DNA of 60,000 bases from Bolinopsis microptera (lineage: Eukaryota; Ctenophora; Tentaculata; Lobata; Bolinopsidae): contig NC_087072.1 in NCBI RefSeq assembly GCF_026151205.1, positions 17,563,669 to 17,623,668 of the forward strand, read 5' to 3'. How positions within the stretch are numbered: the stretch's first letter is position 1; the number at the start of each line of letters is the position of its first letter. The position numbers and the translations under genes were made by a program. Positions 1 to 10,799 of the stretch are shown piece after piece. The notes beneath the pieces were generated by a model. That model was not told the DNA's origin. It was given only the letters and a program-made list of their open reading frames with translations, and searched no databases.

Positions 1-2
1 AC

Positions 3-1901
3 GCATATAGAGAGATAACGAACTCCAATCAGTTAGGCAACTCTGAAATGCAAGTTCATCATCATCTTCGTCCATCGAAAACTAAAGAGATTAATGGTCA
101 TATTCAAAGCCTTGCCGAATACATCAGCTTACAGGGTAATCCTTTCCTCCAAGAAAATCATGGTCAAGTTAAAAACATTGTAACGCAAGTTTATGCAGAT
201 AAATATATCGCTGATCAACATTGCCAATTCTTCGAACAAGCAGAAGAAAAATATAGTGAATTTCACAAGCTTGTGTATGTTGATAAGACCAGGCTCCTGT
301 CAGATAAGATCACAAAGCACAATCTCTTACCCATTGATCACGTACCATCAGTTAAATTTGATGACAGTTCAAAAGCAGTCAAAAAGAACGAAAAGTCTTC
401 AAGGATGGCAATTAAAACTTTGAACATAGCCAAAGAAAAGAGAGGTGATCTACGTGAAGTATTAAAGTATGATCTTACAAGGTATAGTCCTCTGTTTGAT
501 GGCATGCTCATGGAGAAGCCCAGAAAACATGAAATGTCCGGAGACGTTGAAAGCCGTGCAAAGCTGACAGTAGACGATTACAACTACCTTCCAGGTGAAA
601 GTAATTCTGTTGTTATTGACTTTATGTCTTACATCAGAGGCCAGAGTCTTGACAAGGCTGTTCTAGACCCTTCTGCGCCACTTTGTTTTAATCTAACCTG
701 GAAGCATGTCTCTTGGACATTTGGTTCCATGATTGCTGAAGCGTTTGCGAGACTTTTGAAGAACAACCCTACTGCTGAGGTGATTCATATCATTTTCGAT
801 AGCTATCTTGACTCATCCCTAAAGAGTGGTGAACGACGAATAAGACTTGCAGAAGCTAAGGGTGTGATCAGAGTTGCTATGATTAACGAAAACACAAAGG
901 TACCAGAACAAATGGGGAAGTTTTGGCCACTAAGTGACAATAAGGTGAAATTCCAACGATTCGCCAAGTCATATTTGCTACATTTGGCAAAAAGAGTAAA
1001 TAGACAATTGATAGTTAGCGGCACTGTAGATGGAGAAGATTCAATCCCAGCTCAACATCTGAACAGCGCTATGGATATTGCTGAAATATGCGAACTTCAA
1101 CTACCATTTGAAGAGGCGGATATGAGGTTAATACCACACATTCAATGGGATGTCATCAACTGTTCACGGTCTTCTGTCACTGTAATTTCTGATGATACTG
1201 ATGTCTTGATACTTTTGCTGTTCTACTTCAAACATTTTAGTCGAAAAGGACTACAAAAACTGTATCTTCAGAAGGGCCGGGGGAGCAACAAAAAGATGTT
1301 TCCTATACATACAATGTATCTGAACTTGGGAGAACAATTCTGCAAGACTCTTCTGAAAGCCCATTTGGGGACAGGTGCAGACTACCTAAGTAAGATAGGG
1401 ACTAAGAAGAGCAGCCTGAATGCCAACCCAGAGGTTGCACTGAAAGAGTTTGGAGAGAAATTTACCCTGGATGACGAGCAAATTCAAGAAGCTGAGCAGT
1501 ACTTAGTGAAGGTTGCTTCAAGCTGTCGGAGTACGTGTCTAGCAAAAACCTTTGATGAGCTCAGGGTACTAACTTGGAAAAGGACCAGTTCAGTTCTGGA
1601 ATTAGAACCTACTTCTTACTCTATCATAGAAGGACACATCAAACGATGGTGGTTTTTGTACAAAGTATGCAGTGATCTTTTAGCAATGGATTATTCCCAC
1701 CTACAACCAACAGATTTTGGTTGGGTAGATATCGAAGGCGAACTGTTTCCTTGCAAGAACTTGAACTTGCTACCTGACGATCTGTTTAAAACTTGCAAGT
1801 GCAAAACAGGTTGTCAAAAGAAAGTTTGTTCGTGCTTTAAAACAGAAGGACAATTGAAATGTACTGACTATTGTCTTTGTGTCAATTGTAAGAATAGATG
1901 A
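3..1901 (+). CDS. PIN-like protein with cysteine-rich CXC-type C-terminus (5' partial)
   Basis: The first ATG is at 48 (617 residues), but the frame is open back to the window edge, so the protein probably starts upstream. Residues numbered from that ATG: a VVID motif with D191, an FEEADMR motif with E356 and D358, and ISDDTDV with D382, D383 and D385. This spacing of acidic residues resembles PIN/FEN-like nuclease folds. The last 35 residues carry nine cysteines (C583, C585, C589, C594, C596, C605, C609, C611, C614), resembling half of a tesmin/TSO1 CXC domain. I recognise the layout (EAD, then DTDV, then an FGW-like motif, then a Cys-rich tail) from a large, multi-copy uncharacterised family in invertebrates and fish, often near transposons. 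Nuclease activity and mobility are inference. No intron, stop or frameshift interrupts it, so it looks recently functional. Confidence 0.8.
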   Translation, partial: AYREITNSNQLGNSEMQVHHHLRPSKTKEINGHIQSLAEYISLQGNPFLQENHGQVKNIVTQVYADKYIADQHCQFFEQAEEKYSEFHKLVYVDKTRLLSDKITKHNLLPIDHVPSVKFDDSSKAVKKNEKSSRMAIKTLNIAKEKRGDLREVLKYDLTRYSPLFDGMLMEKPRKHEMSGDVESRAKLTVDDYNYLPGESNSVVIDFMSYIRGQSLDKAVLDPSAPLCFNLTWKHVSWTFGSMIAEAFARLLKNNPTAEVIHIIFDSYLDSSLKSGERRIRLAEAKGVIRVAMINENTKVPEQMGKFWPLSDNKVKFQRFAKSYLLHLAKRVNRQLIVSGTVDGEDSIPAQHLNSAMDIAEICELQLPFEEADMRLIPHIQWDVINCSRSSVTVISDDTDVLILLLFYFKHFSRKGLQKLYLQKGRGSNKKMFPIHTMYLNLGEQFCKTLLKAHLGTGADYLSKIGTKKSSLNANPEVALKEFGEKFTLDDEQIQEAEQYLVKVASSCRSTCLAKTFDELRVLTWKRTSSVLELEPTSYSIIEGHIKRWWFLYKVCSDLLAMDYSHLQPTDFGWVDIEGELFPCKNLNLLPDDLFKTCKCKTGCQKKVCSCFKTEGQLKCTDYCLCVNCKNR

Positions 1902-2543
1902 ATTTAATTAAAAGTTACTTATATTTTGTTTGTTGATGTAGACTTTTTTCTTATAGTGTTTTTCTTTATTTAAATGTCGAGTCTTATTTGAACAACTTCC
2001 TCGCTTTAGAGAGCCTCTGGGAAGCAAAATTCCACGATCAATCATTTTCTCGTGTCTAAATACCTAAGGTTTGATACCCCATATGATACTACAACAAAGT
2101 TCGAAATTTCAGTATTTTGCGCCAAAAAATGGCGTAAATGGGCGTGGCTAATGCGCCACTTGAGTTAAATTTCTTCTATTTTACCCTTATTATGTTCTAG
2201 TTATACTGATGGTATCAAAACAAGCCATTTGGATCCCTCCATCAAATAATATAGACAAATTTCTAAAATTTTGGTCAAATTTTTCCCACGCTTTAAAAAG
2301 GGCGTGGTCACAGGTTTAAAGACACATAAAAAATTATCCACCCAAATTTTTTTTGAAGTGGAGACCCTAGGGAGCACAAATAACATCTCAAACCTTCTAA
2401 ACTCGCTAAGTTGTGCCAGATTTTTACCAGATACAGGATTATCATGACACATTATCACATATAACGTCCCTGAGGGCATTATAACAACAAAGTCGGTGCG
2501 ATTATAAACTAATTACACTGGTTATAACATCAGAGGCGTGGAG
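1902..2543. other. AT-rich intergenic stretch
   Basis: Noncoding sequence downstream of the PIN-like ORF. No clear AATAAA signal was seen within about 100 bases of the stop. The minus-strand frame at 2201-2479 has no similarity I recognise and is probably chance. Confidence 0.5.
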
Positions 2544-2656
2544 TTATACGCGAATCTAACTGCATGTATAATACGATTACACCAGTTATTGCACTCGGCT
2601 GCGCCTCGTGCAATTAATAGTGTAATCGCATTATACGCAGTTAGATTAGCGTATAA
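2544..2656. repeat. Hairpin with GC-rich loop (MITE-like)
   Basis: Imperfect inverted repeat. The left arm begins TTATACGCGAATCTAACTGC and the right arm ends GCAGTTAGATTAGCGTATAA. The arms of about 48 bp meet at a GC-rich turn (GCACTCGGCTGCGCCTCGTGC region, 2591-2611). The surroundings are AT-rich. A short foldback element is the simplest reading. Confidence 0.65.
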
Positions 2657-3870
2657 AACCTCAGTAAGTTAATTAACGTTGGCTGTAAATGATCCTTCCA
2701 TAAATTTAGTTTCAATTCAGGAATTATAAAATGAAATATCAACCAAAAATAGAATCTTCCACGATATTGGCAATAGCCTTGATAATATTTTGTGTCTAAG
2801 AAATGGTGCTTCTTCCCGACCAGTTAAAAATCCATTAATAAGAATAATTATAACAAACCAGTAAAAGGTTAATTTAAGGGCTACGATTGATAAAATGCTT
2901 TGTTGTCGACCAAAAAAAATACGAGCAGCAAACTATTAAAACAGTTAATTGTAAGCTTCTAGAACAAATAACCCGTCGCATCACTAAGATGTTTTCAAAA
3001 CCACTTCCAGATAGTATATCTTAATTTACGAATCACCTAATCAAGAAAACAGTTAGAGTTATGGGACTAGTTTTTTCGGTATAGTGCCGAAAAAACTAAA
3101 ATAAGTTAAGTTTTTTCATCTTTCTCTCTTCTATCAGTTTATCATAAAAAGAAACGACATGCTCTTTTTATCACAAAGTATGAGTACGCCAGAATATCAC
3201 TGTACGGGGTGCATTTAGTAGTGGTACTCCTATAATAAAAAGCTTTAAAACTCATTTTTGGGCCTATCATCCAATAAACCATCGCCTATACATAGTGATT
3301 TATTGGTTATTATACTATGTATTATAGTGGTGGTCGCCATTGTTCCCTATGTCTATTACTTTACAGAGAGTGGTGGACATTTCTTCACGCTCCTCTTAAA
3401 GCTCATAGGCTTATCCCTTGAAACAGCTCAATCACGTAACGATTGAAATGAAATGAAAAGCTTCTGAACAGAAGTGCTAGCTCAGACAATACAAGTGAAA
3501 ATGTTGTGACTGTTGTGACTGTTTGAGACTTTCCACGAAACCAGTTCCAACCTAAACAGTTTCTGAGTTTTGGAAATGAGGTCCGTTAGTATAACCAGTA
3601 AAACCAGTTTTGAGACTCAGTATTTATAGTGGTCACTGCCATAATAACGGACTGGGGAGGTTCGGCACTAATTTGATTGATAGCGAACATGTGTTGATTC
3701 CCAATCAGCTCTAGTTGGTCTCATCAAAGACTCCTGCTTACCAGCCGCTACTTCACATTCATAACATAGGATATTATACCTGTTTCTTTATAAATGAAGT
3801 TCTTCTTCAGCTCAAGATTAAGCACATGGATGGTTTCCATTGTACATTGTACAAGAACCAAACTGATGAT
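2657..3870. other. Intergenic stretch with one small hydrophobic ORF
   Basis: Mostly AT-rich noncoding DNA. A frame at 3258-3446 (62 codons, beginning with TTG rather than ATG) contains one strongly hydrophobic segment around SDLLVIILCIIVVVAIVPYV and ends ETAQSRND. It could be a membrane-anchor exon, but no splice sites or homology support it. A short GAAAT repeat lies at about 3444-3460. Confidence 0.3.
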
Positions 3871-4031
3871 TGTGTGACGACTATGTGACAACTATGTGAC
3901 AACTATGTGACGGCTGTGTGACGGCTGTGGGACGGCTGTGTGACGACTGTTTGACCGCTGTGCGACGGCTGTGTGACGGCTGTGGGACGGCTGTGGGACA
4001 GCTGTTTGACCGCTGTGTGACCGCTGTGTGG
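3871..4031. repeat. 11-bp minisatellite (GTGACGGCTGT)n
   Basis: About 14 imperfect copies of an 11-bp unit (GTGACGGCTGT with variants such as GTGACAACTAT and TTGACCGCTGT). Because 11 is not a multiple of 3, the apparent reading frame through it is a by-product of repetition. Confidence 0.85.
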
Positions 4032-4141
4032 TCATCTGCTTTAGCTGACTATTATACATATATTTTCGAAATCAAAATTTTAGTTGTTTCTGATAGAAAA
4101 GAGTAATTTCTATCAGTTGCTTTTAGTCCTATCAAAAAAGT

Positions 4142-4910
4142 TTGTTCCTAGCCGAAGTTATCGCTGTTCAAGTATGGACAGGACTAGTTATGTTGTTCAA
4201 GAAAGTGTGGGAAGATGAGAAGATTCCCGAGGATTGGTCCAAAGGTGTTATAATCATCGTTGGAAAGATAGGTGACACCTCTCATTGCGCTAACATCAGA
4301 TGCATTACATTAAGATCCACAGCCTCAAAGCTCCTGCAGATGATACTCGGGTACTGGGCAAGGCCTCTGGGGCATTCTATCAGCTTAGCAGTATATGGTA
4401 CAGTCGCAACATCAAGACTCCAACTAAAATCAGGATTTACAAAGCGGCTGTTCTCACTATACTGCTTTATGGAAGTGAGGTATGAAATACCACACAGACG
4501 CAGATGAAAAGATTTGAGGTGTTCCATCATAGATGTCTGAGGAGAATCCTGAAAATCAAATGGTTTTTATCATGTATCTAATGCTAACATCGCCTATTGA
4601 TACTTTCGTACGAGCAGCTAGACTCCGATGGTTTGGCCATGTGGTGAGGATGCCAGAAGAAAGAATACCCAACTATCTTCTGCACTGGATCCCAAAGCAT
4701 GGTAAAAGGTCAAGAGGAAGACCTCAGAAAACTGGTTGTCATGTGTCCGGGAGGATGCAGCAATCTTCACAGGTGTCGATAACATCACGATGGAAGATGC
4801 AGAACAACAAGATACAGACAGGGTTCACTGGAGAGGTCTAATACACCGGAGAAAGGAGTTACTATGTGGTGCAGGCTACTCCAACGACTAGGAGGAGACC
4901 TTTTCAAGTA
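4142..4910 (+). pseudogene. RTE-like LINE remnant, internally deleted (LINE B family)
   Basis: The first part encodes a reverse transcriptase finger region (LFKKVWEDEKIPEDWSKG, then a degenerate GDTSHCANIR-CITL segment, about 4183-4330). The frame then jumps straight to the post-RT region (GAFYQLSSIW, KIRIYKAAVLTILLYGSEV). A C-terminal block with RLRWFGHVVRMPEERIPNYL and GKRSRGRPQK lies at about 4620-4730. The palm with YADD is missing, so an internal deletion is likely, and several frameshifts are present. The same C-terminal motifs occur in the LINE B insertion at 13501-14523 and at 49640-50185. Dead copy. Confidence 0.85.
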
Positions 4911-6532
4911 CAAGTAAGTTGAGCTTCGATTTGAAATCTTGATCCTGGTCATTCCACAATCCCGCCTATGACTGCAAATGAAATATCATTTAAGACTGGT
5001 TTGCTGCTGAGCTGCATCTGCATGAAAATGGAATGATATGGTGGTTGGTGATCTTACCGCTTTACCGGGTAACCACTCCTGACTCCTTAAAATGATACGG
5101 AAGCTTACAGATTAAACGGATTAAACGGATTATAATAAACGATTCAAGAGTGACCTGCAGTTTATTGCAGAGTCTACTAGACAGCACTCTTTTGTGCACG
5201 AACAATGTCTGATATTATAATGGTTTAAGTGCTACTTTAATGATGCTTTATTCCGAGCCCTAAGCTTGGAGGAGTCTGATTTATCACATTACCATTATCA
5301 TGATTAACTATTATTCCTGGCTATTAGGAACACATTGAATTTGAACGAGCTCTGTACCCTATCTAATATCTATACCGCGATAATTTAATCAAGAAGGTTC
5401 TTTTAAATCTTATAATCTAACTTTGAGGATCATATAAATGGGTCTGAAAGTTCCTTTTTACTGATTGGATTCACCACGGCAATTCCATTCAGTATTAATT
5501 GAATGATCGGCCGCGTCATTCCGTTAATTCTAGAGGTTAGGATTTGTTGACTGGAACATAAATTGCGTTGAATAAGACCGGTTTAATACGAATTGCCTAA
5601 TAAGACCATGGTTTATACCAATTCTCACAATATCCTTAACTATACTGCAACTAGCAGTCACACCTATTTGACACATATTTAAGGATTTTAGTGTCAAAGT
5701 GTCAATAAACTACGTAACAATTCTCATGTGACTCGTTAACTACTTGCTATTGAATGGCTCATGGTTTCAAGTCTGAAGAACTCCCAGTTTTATGAAAATT
5801 GTCACAATTTTATGCTGTGAAAATGATCCACTTTTATAAATTCGAGAAAATTATGCCCGCAGAAGATATTTGGTTCTACAGTATAGTATTTTTGTGTAAC
5901 AAGGGGTGTTGACGCTTAAGAAATAAGTCATAATATATATATAAAGATATATATATAATAATCTTGACTTTAAATTAAGTCATCAACCAAGACAGATTTA
6001 ATGTGGTAAATTTCTTTCCACTAACTTATTTCGCAAAATAGAGCAAATTTTCGCAAACAAAAAGTGAGTTATGTTACTTGTGAAACAGACTAAAGTGCAC
6101 CATTAACTAAAGCTGCACTTAAAAGAATTCATTTAATGGAGATTTTACAAGCTGATGCTGTATATTTCTACCTCAATACTAAAAAGTGACGATAGTAACA
6201 AGAATAATGGTATTTTTTACACATGTTCATTAAGTGGTCTAGAGTTCTAGCTATTTCACACCATGGGAACGGTACAAGAGTGTCGAGAATCTAGCCTGCT
6301 GTTTTTAGGGCCGTTTTAATTCGACCAGCTTTCATTGGAACTGGACAGTTGTATCATTGAAATTAGAATCAGAAAATCTGTACAATATAATATGCCGATT
6401 TCCAGCACGGGCCGCATAATAGTAACAACAGTATCATACTTAATTCAGAGCTTCAGTAGCATACTTACTTCAAGATTGTCTGCTTTTGCTCATAGCTTTA
6501 TAGCGAAAGAACGAGCTTTAGACATTAGAGAA
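4911..6532. other. AT-rich intergenic stretch
   Basis: No supported gene. A short ATTAAACGG tandem (about 5112-5136) is the reverse complement of the 9-bp tail repeat of LINE A at 15567-15600, so it may be the 3' tail of a decayed copy on the minus strand. An AT palindrome lies at about 5935-5965. The frame at 6335-6538 has no recognised product. Confidence 0.45.
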
Positions 6533-8088
6533 TACTAGCAGGAACCCGTATAACCCTAAAGTGGTGTCAAGACTCAAGAGACTAAAATAATTATTACCTA
6601 TTTAATTCGCGTTTTTGACACCACTTGGGGGTCCAAATTTTGGGCTCTAAAATCACTATTCCTTGGCCAATTTTTCATTTTTTTCATGCTGATTTGGAGG
6701 CCATTAAAGCATTTGACCCAGTCAAAAAAGTTTAAGTTGTATATCATTTACGGTTTTGCGGAAAATCGTGTTTAAGTTGATGCCGTGGTGTCAGTAAAAT
6801 GGCACGGATAACTATCGTCTCGCTTTATATATACCTTACTCGGGATTATTATGACCGGGATAAAGTGGTGGGTTTAGGGTAATTTCGCCATATTTTTCCC
6901 GAACCACATTTTCACCGGTCGTTAATAAACCCGCCTACTTAGCTTTTAGGGTTCCCAAGGGGTATGGGTGCTCATATTTTAATCGTTGTCTTATATTCAC
7001 TAAAGAAGACTATTGGGACACTTGTTGTAGGTTTTTCGACTTCATTTGGCTAAAATTGCAAAAAATTCACCTTTTTGCCCAATTCTTGTCATATATCCTT
7101 ATTGTCAAATTTGATTTAAATAGGCCAATTTTTAATTTCTTAGGTATTGACTATCTCTACATAATGAAATAGGACTCAAAGTAAAAGTAACAGTTAAATT
7201 AAAACTTGAATTAATTAAAACTGATGAAAGGGATGATCCAGATGAAGATAACGAAGATGATTACAACTTATTGGAAGACTAAACAGCTCTCCCTTTATCT
7301 TAATATCGATCTGGTTGTTACGCTTCAAATGTTAAAAATTATTTTCCATCTAGTTTGATTAACCACGAATCATTATTTCTGTCTACTTTCAACAATTATA
7401 TTGATAATTCGACTTGTTTCACAAGTTTTAGCAATGCGAAAATTTCTAAACTTGCTTATCTCTAATAAGGAAATTTACATCTGAGACAAAATTTCTGAAT
7501 CTAAAATTGAAAGGTTGGACACCGGTAAAATGGCGACCGGGAAAATGTGGTGGGTTTTGAGCAATTTCGCCATATTTTTCCCGAACCATATTTTAACCGG
7601 TCGTTAATAAACCCGTCGTAATAATCCCGAGTAAGGTAGTAAGATAGTTTCTACGTCAGTAGAATTTAATTTCGATTATTGATCATTTACATTTAATTAA
7701 ATGTTTCCACTTAGTCAAAAATGCCGAGGAAGTTTAGATTAATTTGCAGGCAGTTAGGAAGTTGATTTAGGAAGCAGGATCATATAAGGAATTATATTTT
7801 TCATTAAATTATTTAAAAATCGGGTCAGTATTTACTTGTCGCATTTTGACTTAGGAAACGACTGAACTGAAAATTTCTGCCTAATCGCGGGGCTGGTGCC
7901 AGGGCTGGGTCTTGGATACTAATTAATTTGAAGACCTTTACAAATATTATGGACGACCGTGAAACCTAGAAGGTAGTAACTAATTACTCCCTGTGATTAA
8001 TTACTAGCTGCCCTTGCAAGAAAAATAAATAATTTTTGAAAAATTGAATTAAATGGACCCCCAAGTGGTGTTAAAAACGCGAATTAAA
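6533..8088. repeat. Dispersed repeat R, copy 1, interrupted by a TA-flanked element
   Basis: Begins ACTAGCAGGAACCCGT and contains a hairpin (GTGGTGTCAAGACTC to TTTTTGACACCAC, 6560-6623). It matches the copy at 17537-17850 through the segment ending TCGTCTCGCTTTATATATA. A reversed fragment of the same hairpin (GACCCCCAAGTGGTGTTAAAAACGCGAATTAA) lies at 8056-8088, so R may itself be bounded by inverted ends. No coding capacity was seen. Confidence 0.7.
6834..7636. mobile_element. Non-autonomous TA-target DNA element (CCTTACTCGGG TIR)
   Basis: Terminal inverted repeats CCTTACTCGGGATTATTA are present at both ends, flanked by TA (6832-6833 and 7637-7638). Both subterminal regions carry related sequence with TTTCGCCATATTTTTCCCGAACC and ACCGGTCGTTAATAAACCCG, and each can partly fold on itself. 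The R copy at 17537-17850 preserves the unoccupied site (CTTTATATATAGTAAGAT), which confirms the borders and the TA duplication. No transposase is visible in the 803 bp, so this is a MITE-type passenger of a Tc1/mariner-like family. Confidence 0.85.
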
Positions 8089-8420
8089 TCACAGTGCTGG
8101 CAAGCATGACCGTGCCTCTTATAATCACTATACTATTTACCCCCTTTACTATTTACCCCCTTTACTATTTACCCCCTTTACTATCCATCCCCTTTACTTT
8201 TATGGCCCCTTTACTATTATACCCCTTTACTATTATATTTATAGTATCATACCCCCTATACTATTATACCCCTTTATTTTTTCAGGCATTAAGTCTAAGA
8301 CTCATCGAAAGTAGTTCAGCAGGCATATTGTAAGTTCAAAACATTCTAATTCAATGTCAAAGATGACAGGAATAAAAAATAATTATATTTATGTGGAGAT
8401 TTTTAAGAATTTTGCATAAG
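8089..8420 (+). mobile_element. Repeat Y, truncated copy with expanded internal minisatellite
   Basis: Begins TCACAGTGCTGGCAAGCATG, the Y terminus. A block of about seven ACTATTTACCCCCTTT-type units follows (8130-8275), then the conserved core (AGGCATTAAG, CATCGAAAGTAGTTCAGCAG). The copy stops before the second Y terminus. It joins the R repeat directly on its left. Confidence 0.8.
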
Positions 8421-8678
8421 AAAGTGTCCTTTTAGAGTAACAATAGGTCGGCAAATCACAACGAGCGTGCTAATCTAGGTAAACTATAGGTAAAAATATA
8501 ATATTAATCATAAGCTAAAATGTACTAATCTTTGTATTCTAAATGGGGAAAAAGAAGAAACATTGTCAGTCAGTCGAGAAAATTGTCAGTCAGGCTATAT
8601 GGCTGCTTTGTAGATGTTGTGACTATGCTAGTAGTGGTCCCAGGCTTACGACTGGAATTGCGGTGTTAAATCGATTTA

Positions 8679-8807
8679 ATGGTACCAACGATCCACCTCC
8701 CACTTGTTGTTTGGTACTTAGCATTAATAGTGTTAGCTGTAGCCATTTATAGCAAGAATCTTAAAACAAAAGGGGATGACAAGGAAAAGAGGAAGGAAAA
8801 AGAATAA
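8679..8807 (+). CDS. Possible small single-pass membrane ORF or terminal exon
   Basis: Reads MVPTIHLPLVVWYLALIVLA and onward: a short N-terminus, one hydrophobic helix of about 20 residues, then a highly basic/acidic tail (KNLKTKGDDKEKRKEKE, stop). It is 42 codons from ATG 8679. Alternatively, CTTGTTGTTTGGTACTTAG is a plausible splice acceptor, making 8722-8807 a terminal exon of a type I membrane protein. No homology is recognised and the call rests on composition only. Confidence 0.25.
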   Translation: MVPTIHLPLVVWYLALIVLAVAIYSKNLKTKGDDKEKRKEKE

Positions 8808-9039
8808 CGGGACAAACAATTAATTAAAGTATTTATAGGAGTATTAGATATTGTAATTACAAGCTTCAATAATAAATCACTGACTAAAACTTCTAATTAA
8901 AATGACACTTGGTACGCTCGCCCATTTTCACTGGTCAGTCTGAACTTCGGTTTAGCACGTTGTACACTTATTCACCTAAGTTTCAGAATTTGTTCAGTTT
9001 AGCAGAGTTAGTACCCGTGTTTCAATAAATCAAAAGATA

Positions 9040-10007
9040 TCAGGGGAGTTCTTTAATAATGTTACGGTCATCTAGAATACCGAACTTCCTGAAAACGTTA
9101 TCATATTTCCTCAGACAACGTTTAATGCCTTTAATCAGTCTATCACGGCTATATCCTCTATCAATTAGAATTTTGAATATTTTGTGAAGATGGGAGGTAA
9201 AGATATCCAATCTAGTGCAAACATTACCATATCTAAGAACTTGACTTGAAAAAACGTTGTAGCCAACCTCGGTTGGGATGTTACTGTGAGGAAATGTAAG
9301 GGATACAACATGAAAATTAAAATCATCAGTTTTGTTATACACTGATATTTCTAGTCCTTCTGTGGAAATATTAATATTTAAATCAAGGTAGTTAATGATT
9401 TTATTATTGGAACCAGCTCGTTCCATCTCCAATGAATTAGGATAAATATCTTTAATCAATTTATGAAAGTAAAGGTAGTTAATAATAGATAAATCGTCAA
9501 CATATCGTTTATTATTGGATAATATCTTTGCTAATCCCATTTTCTTTTCCTGAAGTAAACGTTTCATATAATTAAATTCCTTTTTGCCAACATGGTGAGA
9601 TCAGCTATAGGGGAACTTGAATTTCCACCCATAGGAATACCCTTGGTTTGTATGAATACAATCCCACCGAAGACGACATAAGTGTTATAAATAATAAATT
9701 TAACAGCCTCTTTTAGGTCATCTTGACTAAAGCAGGCATGAGAATCATAGGTTTTATTGGAAAAGAAACATGTATTACTGTCTCTTTTAGAAATACAAAT
9801 ATATCTATTACGGTCTGAAAATATTAAATCAACAACTTCATTAATCATATTCTCTACTTCAATCAAGTCTAATCTGGTATAAAGAGTAGTAAAATCATAT
9901 ACTTGTATATTATAAACATCGCTATTTTTGATAGCTTCAAGGAATTCTACTCGCTCAATGTTTAATTTTGGAAAAGGTAGATCTATGTCCTGCAGTTTAT
10001 AAAAAAA
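9040..10007 (-). pseudogene. Penelope-like reverse transcriptase fragment with one frameshift
   Basis: The minus-strand frame opens at 10007 (after a stop) and shows, in order, PFPKLNIERVEFL, YDFTTLYTRL (RT motif A-like), KRDSNTCFFSNKTYDSHACF, FIQTKGIPMGGNSSSPIADL (motif B), RYVDDLSIIN (YVDD catalytic motif) and a C-terminal block with IPTEVGYNVFSSQVLRYGNV. This order and these motifs fit Penelope-like elements rather than LINEs or LTR elements. The frame changes at a run of five T (9581-9585, plus strand) between the ADL and YVDD segments, a one-base indel. The N-terminal part and any GIY-YIG endonuclease are absent. Clade assignment is not possible by eye. Confidence 0.8.
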
Positions 10008-10799
10008 CTAAAAAGGTCCGTATCAAAAAACAGCCGTATCCCAAACCGGACTCCAACCGGATTTCAAATCGAGTTTTAAATGAAACGAACGAATGCACAG
10101 AAAGGCCTTGAACATTTTTACGATGCCACTTCTTCTCCTAATCTATTTATACGTGATTGAGCATGATAGCTGTGTGCTGCAGCCAACCAATTTCTTGCTA
10201 ATAACGTGCAAACATCTTAAGAAAGGAAACCTTGCAATATTACACGCTAAATTACCAGTCAATTCACTTGGCACATGAACGTTAATAACGACTCCGCGCA
10301 AATCCCGTAGGTCTAATTAACTGAAGGTACCTTAGATAGCTTACAGTTTTACAAAGAGAACGCTAAATATGTTGGGGTAACCATTTCAACCATTCGTCCC
10401 CAATGCATCAAAACCCTAGGACGGCGCTAGGTACGTTGAAAATGGTCGGTGTGGCGTATAGTAAAAGGGTAGAGTATATCTCAAACACCCAAACTAAAAC
10501 AACAGCTGGTATTTCTATATTATGATAGTATATGATAGTGGGGAAATCAAAGAATTCTCATAGTAATTTCAGTTGTGCTTCGTGTCAACCAGCTTGAGCT
10601 CATAAATGTGCATAAATGTGCATAAATATGTCGAGCGCCTTCGATTAAATGAGTTTATGTGAATGCTGGGTGCTCATACTATGATGAATACCTATGTTTA
10701 TTTGCGAGAAACTCAAAAGATAAACCTATATTGATGTCATCATCAAGCAGTTCACGTCCGAGCCTTCTTCCACTGATAGTTAGGGAAAGAGTAAAAAGA
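10008..10799. other. Intergenic stretch with a dispersed 75-bp repeat
   Basis: AT-rich, no supported gene. Positions 10531-10606 (TATGATAGTGGGGAAATCAA to CAACCAGCTTGAGCT) closely match 47815-47886. A short CATAAATGTG tandem follows at about 10600-10630. Confidence 0.5.

Noticed and set aside
3918-4106. Open frame through the 11-bp minisatellite
   Set aside because: It is produced by the tandem repeat; the unit length is not a codon multiple and nothing supports translation.
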